Assembly (NCBI RefSeq): GCF_000001735.4
Contig: NC_003076.8
Coordinates: 13,147,835 to 13,211,834, forward strand
From: Arabidopsis thaliana
Lineage: Eukaryota; Streptophyta; Magnoliopsida; Brassicales; Brassicaceae
DNA: 64,000 bases
Direction of reading: 5' to 3'
A program made the position numbers and the translations under genes. Each line of letters begins with the position of its first letter. Position 1 is the first letter of the stretch. Below, piece by piece: positions 34,551 to 46,980 of this stretch. The notes beneath the pieces were generated by a model. The model worked only from the letters and a program-made list of their open reading frames with translations, did not search any database and was not told the origin of the DNA.

Positions 34551-36600
34551 TGTTTGGTTGTTGTTAGTGTTGTCTTGCAATGTTTTGTTTCTTGTATTGT
34601 GGTATGTTAGTTATGTAACTCTTGTTTGTATGGAATGGAAGCTTAAAATTGCTTAGTAATCAAATGTAACTCTTGTTTGAAGTAATGGTATTGAAGCTTA
34701 AAATTGCTTAAAAGTCATTCCATTTAGCCAAAAGAACCTTTAAGTTTAGGATCTCACCAAAACATACAAAGATCCAACCATCCTATATAGATAATTAAAC
34801 AACATCCTACATAAAATAAGCATTCTTAAAAGACATAATCTTAAATCCTAGTTCTTGTCAGGCTGCAAAAACATCAAACACTTTGTTAGTCCATGGAGAC
34901 ATCATGAAAACAGTCTGCTTGGGTGCTTCCTCTTTGCCTTTGCCACGACCCTTGCCACGAGCTTTAGAAGGATCTTTGCCTTCACCATTTTTGGTTCCTA
35001 GAGGACGCCTTCGAGCACGTCATGTTCCCTTTTGATTAGCTGTTGGAGCACTTGAATGTTGCAAAATTTGAGTGGACTGACTTTGAGAACAAGTTGGTGT
35101 GGACTGACTTTGAGCTTGCTGCCACCTCCTTGGTGCATTGTGTATGCTCCATGGATCATCATTATCCTATGACAAGTCAACAACGCAAATCAAACATAGC
35201 TAAGAGTAGACAAATTATAGGGAAAATTCTAGAGTAATTACCTTACTCTTCCTTGGTCTCCCTCTTTTGCGTGGAGGAGCTGACTTATACTGTGGCATTT
35301 TTGCAGGTTCCTTTATTATGTCCTGATTACTTGCAGTTAGTACAAGTCACAGTACCTCCTTCTCTTGATTCCTTTGTCAGATAAGTCGTTGATTCACCTG
35401 GTTCAAGTATCCTAGCAAAGTTCTTAGGACGCCCTCTTCTTCCTTTTATCAGGCACTTGAATTGTTCCTTTTCCTGTCTTCTTCCACAACATTTTTCCAT
35501 TCAATGGTTCTATGTTTTTCTTGTAGTTGGATTGCCAGACAGTTGTCAGAAAGCGGCTATCAACATAGCTGCATAGAAGAACAAAGTATATCAGCAAGCA
35601 TATTTACAACTCAATGAGAGGCGAGTTGATTAAAACTTATGCTTGGATCTCGGTTATGTTCATTGATGACAAAGATTGCATGTGGACAAGGTATTCATGT
35701 GAGATTCCATTTGTTGCAAGCACAAGTCATGTGGAGGATGTTAACTCTAAAGCTTCCAATACCTTCCAACACCTCATAAACGTGCTCACTACTTTTGAGG
35801 ACATAACCGAATTTGGCTGACTTGCAGTTTGCTTCTAGTATCTCCATTATATGAGGTGGAAACTTTGTCTTGCATGTAGCAGTCTTATCCCGTCTCTTGG
35901 AAAGACGCTTTATTGCTTGTCTTCTTACATCTTCAAGCATATTTATCACAGGTTTCTTCCTCGCTTCTCTGATTGTTCTGTTGAAACTCTCACATAAGTT
36001 GTTGCTAACATCCTCACAACTTGAGCTTGAGGAAACATGTCTTTAACTGCATTGAGCAATCCTTTTTGCTTATCTGAAATCACTGTCAAATCTCCACCTA
36101 AAGCTAAACCCAAACCCTTCTTGAGATGGTCCACAAACCAAGCCCATGACTCATTATCCTCCACTCTAACTACAGCCCAAGCTATAAGGTAGATTATATT
36201 ATCTACATCCCTCCCCACAGCTGCTAGAATCTCACCCTTCAATTTCCATTTCAAAAATGAACCCATCTAGGCCAAAAGCAATTTTTCCAAGTTGTTCTTA
36301 ACGCATTAAAACATATATAAAACTTGTCAAATTGCTGCTTACTATCAGCTTTGGGAATGGTCATGATGTCTATGTGGATACGCTCATTAGATATGTGCAG
36401 TTCAGCCTCATAATTGTATAGCTTTGCAAATTGTTGTTTCTGCGTTTCTATCACCAAATTTAAAGCCATCCTGCTTGCTTTCTGGCATATCCACTTAGAG
36501 ACAGAGATTGTGTACCTCATCATTATCTCATCTTCGATGTCAGTCCACCACAAAGAAGGGCGCCTTCTTGCTTCTTCTCTGAACATCCGAGCAATGACCC

Positions 36601-37531
36601 TATAGTGACCCGCATAAGGGCATCGGGTACGGCAAAGGACCGAATGAGAAAAAGTTGCTCGAATGCATGGCCAATGGACCGCATGTGCCCAAAAAATGCT
36701 AAACTGTCAAAGGGCAAACATGGGCAAGAATGGGCACGAATGGGCAAAGATGGGAAAAGTTTGGCATGCCGCGGGCGAAGTTTGCCACGCTGGCCGCGGA
36801 ACCGACATGTGTGGACACCTCACTTGCGGTGCCATGCGACTCAAGTCACCAACCTTGGAGTCGAATTCGGCTGAGTCTTGGAGCCGAAGCTGATGGGGCA
36901 ATGGAATGACACCCGTAGACACCTGTCGCCACGCCATCGCCCGAGACACCTGTCGCATGTGGGTGCGGCAACTGTCTAGACATGTGGCAGCGGGCGGTGC
37001 TACATGGCCGACCTTGGGCGGACTATAAAATGATGCTATTCTCAGCCCATTTTCATTTTTGAAGGCGAGAGAGACTGTAAGGCTGTCTGACCGATAACTC
37101 GTCCGAAACCAAGAAAACTTGCCCGAATTCAGTAAATCTTGCCCGTGGTCTAGGAAAGTCTGATCGTAAGTGCAAAATAATCGTATGTGGTCAAGAGAAC
37201 TCGTCCTAGTGAGAAGTCGTCGACCGTGATTAAGAGATTCTGCCCGCGACTAAAAAACTTACCGAATCTGTCAGTTGTGGTCGAATTGTGTTTTTGTTTG
37301 CATGTTTTCTAGAGCTAGTCTTTAGATTATATGCATGCTTACTCACTTAAACTTAACTAATCAGAATTTGGCTTAAGTTAGAACTTGACTCTTAAAATAA
37401 TATGAGCATTTGACGAACTTGATAGTTAATATCATTAAGGAATGAAATGAACTAGTGCATGGCTAGGCTTAGTGAATATGGACTCAACTAAGTTTACTTG
37501 ATGATTTATTATTTTATTCGAGGGCGTTAGA
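36601..37531 (+). repeat. Element C 5' LTR
   Basis: It starts TATAGTGACC (the usual TG changed to TA) and ends GGGCGTTAGA. It is very similar to the 3' LTR over long stretches, for example 36890-37130 with 40115-40370. A TATAAAA box is at 37024-37030. Confidence 0.9.
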
Positions 37532-37686
37532 ATTCTTGGTATCAGAGCAGGGTTATGCGATGCTCGTGGACACTCGGGTTTTCAATAATTTTACCAAGTA
37601 AATTTGAGTCGCAGAATGCAACATAAGATTTTGGTTGTTCTTCTTTTAGATGACTAAGTGGGGGATAGGTTTACCTCGTTTTGCAG

Positions 37687-39014
37687 ATGTCGTCTAGCAA
37701 AGGAAGCAACACCGTTAGTCTATTGCACAGTGTTAATGTGCCCAATCTTGAGAACTCCGCTCCGTCAAGCAGTACTGACGATGAAAGTTTGTTTGTGGCC
37801 ATGAATGATCAGTTTATGGCAGAAGATAGTGATTCCACTGAGTCTGACACATCGATTGAATCAGATCCGTCAGATGTTTGGAAAGTATGGAAGATGCTAA
37901 TCCGTTATCTAGTGAAGAAGCAAACCATGTTGAGCGGATGATCATCGGGGATGGTGAGTTATTTGCGGTGCCAACCGAGAACGCGACTGAGGAACAAGTG
38001 AATGATAGTCTGAACAATATGTTGACGCAATTCTATGTGCCATCGACGGATGAGGAGGGAAGCTTTGGTGTTCCGAATCTGGGAACTATTGGCGAGCATG
38101 GGTTAAAGTTGGAAGAATTGAATGCAGACTTGTTCGATGTACCAGTAATCCACGCAAATGGTGCGTTTGGTGCGATGAATGAGTATGGGGCCAACGACGA
38201 GTATGAAATGCTAATGCTTATGGGAAATAACAAAGAAGATGAGAATGAAGCCATAGAGAATGAGTTAGAGCACGCGATCGATCAGTTGATAGCTGAGTGT
38301 GCTCAAGATTTTGGTCTGATCGGGGAAAAAGGAGGAGGAAATGGGAACGATGGGGGTGATTCCTCATCGGACTCATTTGAGTCATTGACGCTAGAGCCTA
38401 AGAGTCCGAGTGTGATCAACATCTCATCGGACAGTTCGCAACCCATTGTGATGATGCTGAATCCCAGCAAGCCGGAATCATGTTGGGAGATTGAGATGTT
38501 TAAGGGAGATGAGCCAAGTGAAGAAGAAGGAAGAGGAAGGTGGGATCCGATGCTGCTTGAACAGGAACTAAACCACGAGTATTTAATGAATCGTTTAAAA
38601 CTTGATGAAGAAAGGTCGAAAGAAAAGATGGTTGATAAGGAGGGAGAAGACGAGAGGCGAAAGGGAAATTGAACGACCGAAGTAGGAATAGAGTTGGAGA
38701 AGTCTAAGGCCCAAAGGATCGTTGGAGTAAATCTGCATCCACTTCGGATCGGATATGGGATTAATTCCAAGGTTAAGCCCAGAATACGGGCAACGGCGAG
38801 GAAGTCAGTTAGAAGGAAGTTACCCACTCCGGCTAAGCGTCCGTGGGAGATATGTGGCTATATAGATCATCCGACTGAGCAGTGCTTGCATCCACCACAG
38901 GCTATGCCTTATATGGTTGATTGCGCCAAGTGTTACTCTTGTGGAGGAGTGGGACATGTGTCCATGTATTGCCCGTACCTTGCGCCGAATGCGGGCGAAG
39001 GATCCTCGAGGTGA
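37687..39014 (+). pseudogene. Element C gag-like acidic protein with zinc knuckles
   Basis: The start MSSSKGSNTVSL follows the primer-binding site by about 140 bases. The frame shifts near 37880-37930 into a strongly acidic, Ser/Glu-rich segment open to 38672 (EDANPLSSEE to DEERRKGN), stops at 38670, and continues in the same frame through a basic stretch to 39014, with knuckle-like CGYIDHPTEQC and CYSCGGVGHVSMYC near the end. The usual gag core with a tryptophan-rich WW block is absent, so the middle is unlike elements A and B. With one frameshift and one stop it may be only lightly damaged. Function is presumed to be particle formation. Confidence 0.7.
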
Positions 39015-39795
39015 GCCGGGCCATTAATGACTGCGGCGGCGGAGGAGAAGTGTTTGAATGAAGGGATGCCCTCGTTTTTATGGGTAAGGTGTGAGTGTCC
39101 CAAGTGTAGGAACCCTTGACTGATGGTCCATGAGATCTTCTAGGAAAGAATATAGTTAACGTTTTTAGACTAAGTATAAAATCGACTAAGTCATAGTGAA
39201 TTTGTGTGTAAATATGCTAAGGCCTAGAACTTGTTGAATAGTACATGTAAGACTAAGTCTAAAACCCGATAGTTATAACTTGTATAAACTTTTGAATGCA
39301 TAACAAGTTAAGTATTTGCTTGTTTGTGTGGTGGCCTACCATTATATGAGTGAGAAATCACTTGTGTAAGAATCGGATGTTTGTGTTTGGGTTAGAAACC
39401 CCATCGGAAGTACACCAGCAACGACCAACCGTTTGAAGAATCGGAGAAAAGAAATCAAATTGAGTTGGGATCGAGACAAGTCTAAAACAAGCATACTTCA
39501 GGGAAACAGGCAAAAGAAGGGAAGTTCGGTCTAAAGTACGGACAATTATATAATCAGACAAGAAGATAAAAGAGAAACAGAAGGAAAAGGGGCGAGAGAC
39601 TTCCTTAAAAGAGTAAGGCCGAAGATTTTAGTTTGTGATAAAAAAAACGAAGGAACTAAGAGTAAGGGAGAAACAAGCCATGAACGTAGACATGAAGGAG
39701 ATTCAAAAACCTTTGTAAAAATGTCAGAAGAATTCGTGGGGGTCAGAAATGACTGAGTTAGAATTCGAGGACGAATTCTATTAAGGAGGGGAGAA
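39015..39795 (+). other. Element C non-coding 3' interior
   Basis: No domain is recognisable. The last bases (GACGAATTCTATTAAGGAGG) match the end of pol plus purine tract of element B, so this stretch probably replaced pol by deletion of an ancestor. Confidence 0.6.
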
Positions 39796-40746
39796 TGTAG
39801 TCACCCGCATAAGGGCATCGGGTACGACCAAAGGACCGAATGAGAAAAAGTTGCCTTAATGCATGGCCAATTGACCGCATGTGCCCAGAAAGTACCAAAC
39901 CGGCAAAAGGCAAAGATGGGCAAGAATGGGCACGAATGGGCAAAGATGGGAAAAGTTGGGCATGCCGCGGGAGAAATTTCCCCTGCAGGGTGCAGAACCG
40001 ACATGTGTGGACACCTCACTTGCGGTGCCTTGCGGCTCAAGTCACCAATCTTGGAGCCAAAGTCGGCTTAGTTTTGGAGCCGAAGTTGGCTGAGTCTTGG
40101 AGCCGAAGCTGATGGGGCAATGGAATGACACCCGTAGACACCTGTCGCTACGCCATCGCCCGAGACACCTGTCGCATGTGGGTGCGGCAACTGTCTAGAC
40201 ATGTGGCAGCGGGCGGTGCTACATGGCCGACCTTGGGCGGACTATAAAATGATGCTATTCTCAGCCCATTTTCATTTTTGAAGGCGAGAGAGACTGTAAG
40301 GCTGTCTGACCGATAACTCGTCCGAAACCAAGAAAACTTGCCCGAATTCAGTAAATCTTGCCCGTGGTCTAGGAAAGTGTTTCCGTGTTTGGGGAATCAT
40401 CGCTTGTGGTCGAGAGAACTCGTCCGAGGAAGAAGTCATCGATCGTGATCAAGAGATTCTGCCTGCGACTAAGAAACTTACAGAAACTGTGAGTTGTGGT
40501 CGAATTGTGTGTTTGTTTGCATGTTTTCTAGAGCTAGTCTTTAGATTATATGCATGCTTACTCACTTAAACTTAAGTAATCAGAATTCGGCTTATGAACT
40601 TGAATCTTAAAATAATATGGGCATTTGACGAACTTGATAGTTAATATCATTAAGGAATGGAATGAACTAGTGCATGGCTAGGCTACGTAAATATAAACTT
40701 AACTAAGTTTACTTGATGATTTATGATTTGATTCGGGGGCGTTACA
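39796..40746 (+). repeat. Element C 3' LTR
   Basis: It starts TGTAGTCACCCGC and ends GGGGGCGTTACA. A TATAAAA box is at 40243-40249. It is followed directly by the GACCC target copy. Confidence 0.93.
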
Positions 40747-41528
40747 GACCCCTTGTTTCAACATTCTTGCTTTCCCGCTTATAGAGTGGTGGTACTCGTC
40801 CCTATAGGTCTGCACTTTCCATTTCCTTGTACGCTTTTGTGCAGAGCAGTATATCTTCCAGTTGCAGTTCTCGTTACTGCATATAGCTGCCAACTTAGTC
40901 GCATCCCATCTACACAACTTGACATCATAATTCATCTTCAAAACATGTCTCAGAAGTTGATCTTTTAACTCTTCACCGCTATTAAAGATCTGGAGCATCC
41001 AAATGTAAGGAGGTTTATCCTTGGAGAACTGCTTTTCTGCTTGATGCTCTCTCGATTTGCTCATACATATCCCATTCATCATTTGTCTCCATTACGTGAT
41101 CAGGTCGCTCAGCATCATAGTATTGTCTCTCAAATTCATCATCATCATCATAGCATTGTCTCTCAAAATATTTTTTATATTTACATTTGTAATAATTTAA
41201 TAGTCAAAATATGCAGATTTTCAGATATTTTTAAGTAATTTTAGGTATTTAATCTACTTTTAAGTAAATTTGAGTAAAAAATGTTCCAAAGTTTTTAGAT
41301 ATTTTGTGTATTTTCGAGTAGTTTGGATATATTTGATTATAAAAATTTGATTTTTGGAAACTTTGGGTAATCCGAATCTGATCTGAAATATCCGACTAGA
41401 ATCCGATCCAAACCCAAAATCTTAAAATACCCGAACGGGTTCTATACTTCTAAATTCGAAAATCGGAAAACCCGAAAAACCTGATCCGAACCCAAACGGG
41501 TATCCGAACACCGAGGCCTATTTGTGGC

Positions 41529-43190
41529 CACAATGACAACATCAAGATCAACTCTATCTTAGGTATGTTTTTTTTTTTTTTTTGTTAAAGCTATTGGTGG
41601 TTTTTGGTTTTTGTTTCAAGGAAGATGCAAATAGAGATTAATATCATGGAATTCGACCATACTAAGCTGAGGAAGGCCGATGTTAAGCAAGGAGAGAGAT
41701 CATTCGGTTAGTCACCACAACCAAGGTGACATTGTTCTTAACCTATCTTTCTCACAAATTCATCCATATGCTTATTTCCCCACCGAGGGTGGTGTGATTT
41801 GAGATTGGGGGTGGGGTGGGGGGTGGTGGGGGGTAATGAATCTGTTACTACTAATGATACTCTCTATTTCGTTGACTTGAAACCTTTTTCCACTTTTTAC
41901 ACCAATACGTTCTAACAAAGCAAAAAGTTTTTATTTTGTTTCTTTTCAAAGTATCACTGGGCAAGGACGATGTAGGGAACGATGAACCTACTATATGTTG
42001 AATAAGACCATTAAAATGTGCTAACTCATTTCCTAAGTGACAAGTTTTGCAGGATTCACAAGGACGGACAATACCTAGAAACCAACTACCGGATCTTTCC
42101 CGTGAAGTCTCACTACGGAGACTCTGTTTGACCTGACAACTCTATTTTATTTGGACGATTTAACCTGACCTTAATTCTTTCTCATGAAGGGGTGTTAGAT
42201 CGGGGAAACCAGCATATACATTCAGGACTTCTTATCCCTTTTTACCACTCTCTCCTGATCCTGAATGGCCACTCACTTTTAGTGGTTCCTACCCTTAAAC
42301 CCTATCCCTCTTTTTTTAAGCCTCATGCATTCTCTTTTCCTTTTTCATTTAGCAGATATGTGCAAAAACGTCGGAGAGAAAGGAACAACACAATTTTCCG
42401 CCACAAAGACGGAAGAAGGAAGTAAAAGAGAGATTGCAAAAAAGGTATGCTCATTCGACTCGATGATTAGAAGTTCTGTTTCCCCTTCCATAAAAAAAAA
42501 ATATCTAAAAAAAAATTACAAGAAAAGAAAAGAAAAATATATATAAAAAAAAGAGAGAAATGAAGAAGGAAGGAAATGAAACATTACAACCAAGAGAGTC
42601 TAGTAGCATATGATAAGTTGAAAGGAAAGACATGGGCCACCAAAAGGAGAGATGAGCCATTTACAGAAGAGAGCCCCCTCTGAAAAACCCAAGTCTGGGG
42701 AACCGAAAGTAAGAAAGAAGTAATGCAGAAAGAGGTGTTTAAAAGAAGAAGTGGTTGGAAACAGTGGACCTCAACCGATCCGTTCTCTCTTGCAATTTTT
42801 CAACATATCCTACATTCAAGACTATACGGTAACCCTAAACACTTTAACTACACCTCTTAAACACCAAAATCCCCTTTCATACCAAGTGCTGTCTACCCCG
42901 AATGACACCTTCTAGTGAGAAAGCTCACGCCACGTATAATAAATGTAGGGAGTTAACTGACGAGATTCTTGAGTTCTCTTGTAGGTCCGAGACGGATGGA
43001 TAAGGATAGTGAACGTTTTGGGTCTATAGTGAGGATGTTCTAACGTGATGTCTTTGTCTTTATGCATCCTCAGGATATCTTTTAGGACACGGTCTCTGAT
43101 AGTAGGAAAGTTCCCGCTCTTTCAAAATCTTTCCACCAGTTTGGCTTTGTTGTTTCCTTGAGGACAAGCAAAGTCTAAGTCTGGGGGAGT
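41529..43190 (+). other. Athila-like 3' internal region with G-rich run and purine tract
   Basis: It is non-coding. 41560-42056 is homologous, in opposite orientation, to 7713-8164. A G-rich run with at least four G-tracts lies at 41801-41836. From 42057 to 43175 I see no gene; the A-rich stretch at 42490-42560 is low complexity. The purine tract GTCTGGGGGAG (about 43178-43189) directly precedes the 3' LTR. Confidence 0.65.
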
Positions 43191-44741
43191 TGATAACATC
43201 GTATTTTATTAGGTTTTCCATGGAGAAATCAGGAGTTAATGGACACTTCAAGGCATATTTCGAGTATATGAGCTTTAAGGAAGAATTATGAGTTTTCATG
43301 CAAAAAAGAGTAGAAGTCGACCAAAATCCGTTTCAAGACAGTTTCCGTACCTCAGATGTTTGGCATCCGGCCAAGGTCTTTCCTATCTCGACATGAAGTC
43401 TTTGGAAATCTAGAAGAGTCAAGATTCACGTCGAATTCGAATCGAAGCAATCCATGAAACCGTTCAGAAGTTATGTCCCGAAGAGTGAAGACATGTCCTA
43501 GAATCGCGGTTTTGGAAATGATCAATCTAAAACCGCCGGCCGAAGAGACTTGAACCCGGGCGTCCCCTCAAGTTTTCCACCGACCACTAGGGCGCACAAC
43601 CACTCCTTCCCTTCCTCTTGCCGCTGACTTCAAGCCTCCCTAAGAATCCCAGGAACTTGGCCCATCACTTACTAATCAACGGAAAAACGTTTCTACCCTT
43701 TGACCTAATGAAGCCCTATAAATACAAAGATTAGGGGAAACCCTAATCACCACCCACGAAATTAGACTGCCTCCCGCGACTCTCTCGCCTCCAAGCCGTC
43801 CTGCTCTTGTTCTTCATTCGTTTTCTCTTCTCTCTTCTCTACTTGTAAAAGGAAGAAGATTTATCAAACTTTGGATTTTCGGAGAAGATCTCTAAACCCT
43901 TTTCTATATTCATACTCTTTTTATGCAATTACTTATTTATATGATGTTGTGTTCTTTGAGTATGTGTGAGTAGATCTGTAGTTAGGTTTTATGTGGGTTT
44001 CGAAGGGCACTCATGGGGACTTTAGATCAAGTTTAGGTTGGCGGTTTCTATGGTTTTGTTTGATTGTTTACACTGTTCTTTCTAGTTGACTTTAATCTTA
44101 AAACACGTATGTCCGGAATGTCACCTAGTACATGATCTTAGGTATTTTATATTGAGGCAAAATCTTGTATAATTGCTTGAACTAGCTCAACTGAATAGGA
44201 AACTATAACCGTTGTTGACCGCCGAGTGATAGGGACTTATGGACTAAAATCAAACTTGAACTTAATGCTTTGACCTAGTCTTGTTACCGTGTTGGCACCT
44301 ATATTCTAGGGTTGACTGTGTAGCTTAGGGAGATTAGGTGGCTGCCGCCTCTAGCCCAGGGTTAGCCTAACCATGTTATCACCTAAATTGGGATATATAC
44401 CTTCTGTTTGAACCATGTTCCCTGGAGAAAACCCTGATGACCTAGCGCTTTCGATTACTTGTTTTACACCGCTCTCTTAACTGTCATTTACTTTGATTGC
44501 TTTTTTTTACAGTCTTCTTTTATTGCTTTCTTCTTTCTACTGCACCCTCTACTTATTCTCATTGCATACACAAACCCCCACTCACTCGTTTGTCTTGGTC
44601 TAGGTTAACTAACTTCAATTCTTCCTTGTAGCTATACTCCCTGTGGATTCGATCCTTAAATACTACTCCGATATATTGTGCACTTTCAGTAGTCGTGTGG
44701 CCTTTCAGGTAAAAGCCTAAGGCGAAATAAAACACGAATCA
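43191..44741 (+). repeat. Athila-like 3' LTR (1551 bp)
   Basis: It starts TGATAACATC after the purine tract and ends ATCA before the CATAC target copy. TATAAATA at 43717-43724 is a likely promoter. It contains the uninterrupted form of the site where element A entered the 5' LTR (43558-43575), and a TCCCTGTGGATTCGATCC block (about 44638) typical of Athila-type LTR ends. Confidence 0.9.
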
Positions 44742-44746
44742 CATAC

Positions 44747-45060
44747 CTAATATAGAGTTGATCTTGTTTTGTCGGTTTGACCACGAGTTAGATCAACGTC
44801 GTGGTGAAGGATGGTGAGAATGGATGGCAGGGCAGTTGCGGTGCCAGACCAAAAGGGTGGTGTGGACTTATGTTGTTCCTTGATGGGCCGGCTTTGGTCG
44901 ATTACATGTTGGTATGGTCGACCATGGCAGGTGGGGCGGGACACGATTGCTAGTCTTTGCTTTGTACATATCGGGACCAATATGTTGGTGTCGGATCCCG
45001 AACCGAATGTTTGGATCCAACCAAATATTGCCACATAGGCGAAAGGTCAACATTAAGGAG
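44747..45060. other. Unassigned interval right of the Athila-like element
   Basis: There is no gene or repeat that I recognise. It contains several GGTCGAC/GATCCGAA-like words. It should be what lay next to 8164 before the Athila-like insertion. AGGAG at 45056-45060 would be the left target copy of the next element. Confidence 0.4.
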
Positions 45061-45565
45061 TGTTAAACAAGGATTTATTGCCTAACTGGGCTGAAGGTCC
45101 AGGGCCATGCGAAGTGAGGACTTCAGAAAGGAGGCAGCAGTTCGAGAGCAAGAGGTGGGTCGGATATCAAAGTCCATGAAGAAGTCAAAGGAGTTCGAAT
45201 ATAAACGTTACCACATTTAGTTGGGGAATCGAACAAGCATTTTAAATGGGAATTATTGTGTATAATTGTCAATAATTGTGATTCAAGTGTATAAATATAA
45301 GGTCTCGAATCATATGAAAGATACATGCATTTTTGTACAAATTCTTGCTAATACATTACAATTTTCTTACTTAAATCCTTGATAAGAGTTATTCTTTCCA
45401 AAGAGTTCATTTTAGCTTTTTTGATCTTAAGAGTTTTCATTCCCACAAATAAATATATTCATGAGTGTGCGAATCCGACTTCCACATTTTGGCGTCGTCA
45501 GTGGGGACGGGAGATTCTTGAGTCGTCAAATTTCATTACACACAAGATTTTTAAGCAAAGTCACA

Positions 45566-46980
45566 ATGGCCGACGATAGCTATATCAATGTAACCATGAC
45601 CGATGCACTAAAAAAACTGGAGGAAACGATCTCAGGAATGACACAAAAGTTTTCGGATGTGGAGAAAGCAGTATGCGAACTACAAACAACCCAGGTATCT
45701 CTTAACCTAAGTGTTAATACTATACAATCTCATGTGCGAACTTTGAGTGCAGGAAATCCTCGGGGAGCTCGACGAAGCATGTTTAGTTTGCCAGATTCCC
45801 AAGCGTGGAACGAGGCTGGTAGGCAAAACACTCCAAGTGCAAGCGAGCCCCGATCTCAACCGGATGTCGTAGAAGTTTTAGTCAATGGTGAAGAGCAAAG
45901 TGGAAACCTCTATGAGCAGAAAAACTATGACAAATATGAAGCTATGGAGAAAGTTAGCTGCGAGCTGAAAAAAATATATGGAGCCTGACATCGATCGAGT
46001 GATCGAAGAAACAAGGCAAACATCTTTCACCTCGAGAATCGCCAGTCTAAGGATTCTCAGAAACTCAACATTGAGCCCTAAAACGGGCTAGAGGACCAAA
46101 AAAGTTATCTCGCAGCTTTCTTTATAGCCGATGGAAGAGTCGATATGGAGGAAGTTGATGAAGATGTAGGATTTTGCAAACTTTTCTCTGAAAACCTTAC
46201 CGGACAAGCCCTGATGTGGTTCACTCACTCGAGCTAGGCTATATTAGAAACTTCAACAAATTTTATACCACCTTTCAGAAGCAATATTCTATCCTTATGG
46301 GGAAAAGCACTTCGGATGCTGATCTTTAGAACTTGTCACAAGGACCAAACGATTCGCTCCGAACTTACATCACCAAGTTCAAAGCCATGCTCACTAAGCT
46401 CCCAAAGGTGTCACATCAATTGACTTTATCTGCCCTAAGAAAAAGATTTGTGTAGGAATCAAGATTCAAGGAAGAATTGATAGTCCATAAACCGCCCACA
46501 ATCCTAGATGCACTATTTCGAGCTAACAAGTGGATGGAAGTGGAGGATGAGAAGGAAAGCTTTGATAAAAGGACTAAGCAAGTTAAGCCAGTGGTTACTT
46601 TTCCTCCAAAGAAGTTTGAACCAAGAGATAATCGAGGATCAAAGAGGTTCGGAGTCAACCCATCCAACAACAATGTCGGAAGACCATTCCAAGGAAAGAG
46701 AAAACCCACAACGTGGACTTGAGATGAAATTTCATATTGCGACATCCATAGAGTGAACAAGCACATGACGAAGGATTGCAGCGTATTAAAAATACATTTG
46801 GCGGAGTTAGGGAGAATGGTGATCTCGCAAAATTTGATATTGAAAGTTTTGTAAAGAAGTATCATGAAGCAAGAGTCACCGCCGAAAATCAAACTCCAAT
46901 AACTAAAAGGTCAAGGTCAGCAAATGATGAAGAGCCAAGGAGTTCAAATGGAAAGATAAATATAATCATTGGAGGATCGT
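45566..46980 (+). pseudogene. ATLANTYS-like gag
   Basis: The start codon at 45566 opens MADDSYINVTMTDALKKLEE, a coiled-coil-like N-terminus, open to 45988. The core is then broken: [17 protein letters not shown] near 46175-46225, stops, and a later piece with ALFRANKWMEVEDEKESFD (46510-46570) and [15 protein letters not shown] (about 46740-46780), the zinc-knuckle-like motif of this lineage. Several stops and frame changes rule out a product. Confidence 0.75.

Larger units (their letters stand above)
36601..40746 (+). mobile_element. Element C: gag-only LTR retrotransposon with GACCC TSD
   Basis: LTRs lie at 36601-37531 and 39796-40746. GACCC flanks both ends (36596-36600 and 40747-40751). 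The primer-binding site TGGTATCAGAGC (37537-37548) and purine tract before 39796 are present. The interior of about 2.3 kb encodes acidic and zinc-knuckle gag-like segments only; there is no protease, RT or integrase. LTR ends (TGTAGTCACCCGC...GGGGGCGTTACA), the primer site and the GACGAATTC..TTAAGGAGGGGAGAA end resemble element B. It probably depended on relatives of B for its enzymes. Confidence 0.9.
34858..41082 (-). pseudogene. MuDR-type transposase split by element C
   Basis: On the minus strand the N-terminal part (41082-40752) holds the MuDR DNA-binding region (WDATKLAAICSNENCNWKIY). Element C then interrupts it and the frame resumes at 36595 with IARMFREEARRRPS, followed by the core (AVGRDVDNIIYLIAWAVV, VISDKQKGLLNAVKDMFPQA). 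The SWIM finger region (MTCACNKWNL) is at about 35700-35725 with a stop just after. Basic RGKGRGKGK repeats lie at ~34930, with a stop at 34858. Frame breaks near 36270, 36020 and 35950 and the LTR insertion make it non-functional. Confidence 0.85.
33561..41518 (-). mobile_element. Mutator-like element with 9-10 bp TSD, split by element C
   Basis: TATTTGTGGC occurs at 33551-33560 and again at 41519-41528, a 9-10 base duplication as expected for MULEs. Inside lie a minus-strand MuDR-type transposase and a convergent plus-strand GRF zinc-finger gene. Classical long terminal inverted repeats are not evident; instead both ends carry similar direct-orientation blocks (CCGAACGGGTATCCGAACA and related, 33660-33720 and 41440-41510). 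It may be a non-TIR MULE. Element C interrupts it at 36600/40747. Confidence 0.75.
8165..44741 (+). mobile_element. Athila-like gypsy retrotransposon hosting all nested insertions
   Basis: The 5' LTR begins TGATAACATCG at 8165 and the 3' LTR ends ...ATCA at 44741. Both outer flanks carry CATAC (8160-8164 and 44742-44746), a 5-bp target-site duplication that fixes the ends. The two LTRs align once element A is removed from the first. The interior has Athila-type gag and protease remnants but no visible RT, integrase or envelope-like gene, so it was non-autonomous or has lost them. Without insertions A, B and the Mutator-like element, about 7 kb remains. No other copy of the family is present for a finer name. 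Confidence 0.85.

Noticed and set aside
37687..39014. Host gene captured by element C
   Set aside because: Zinc knuckles at the end and position after the primer site fit a gag-like protein; I see no host family match for the acidic part, so capture is unsupported.
33561..41518. Helitron interpretation of the 33.5-41.5 kb element
   Set aside because: There is a 9-10 bp target duplication and a MuDR-type transposase, and no Rep/helicase or CTRR end with hairpin.
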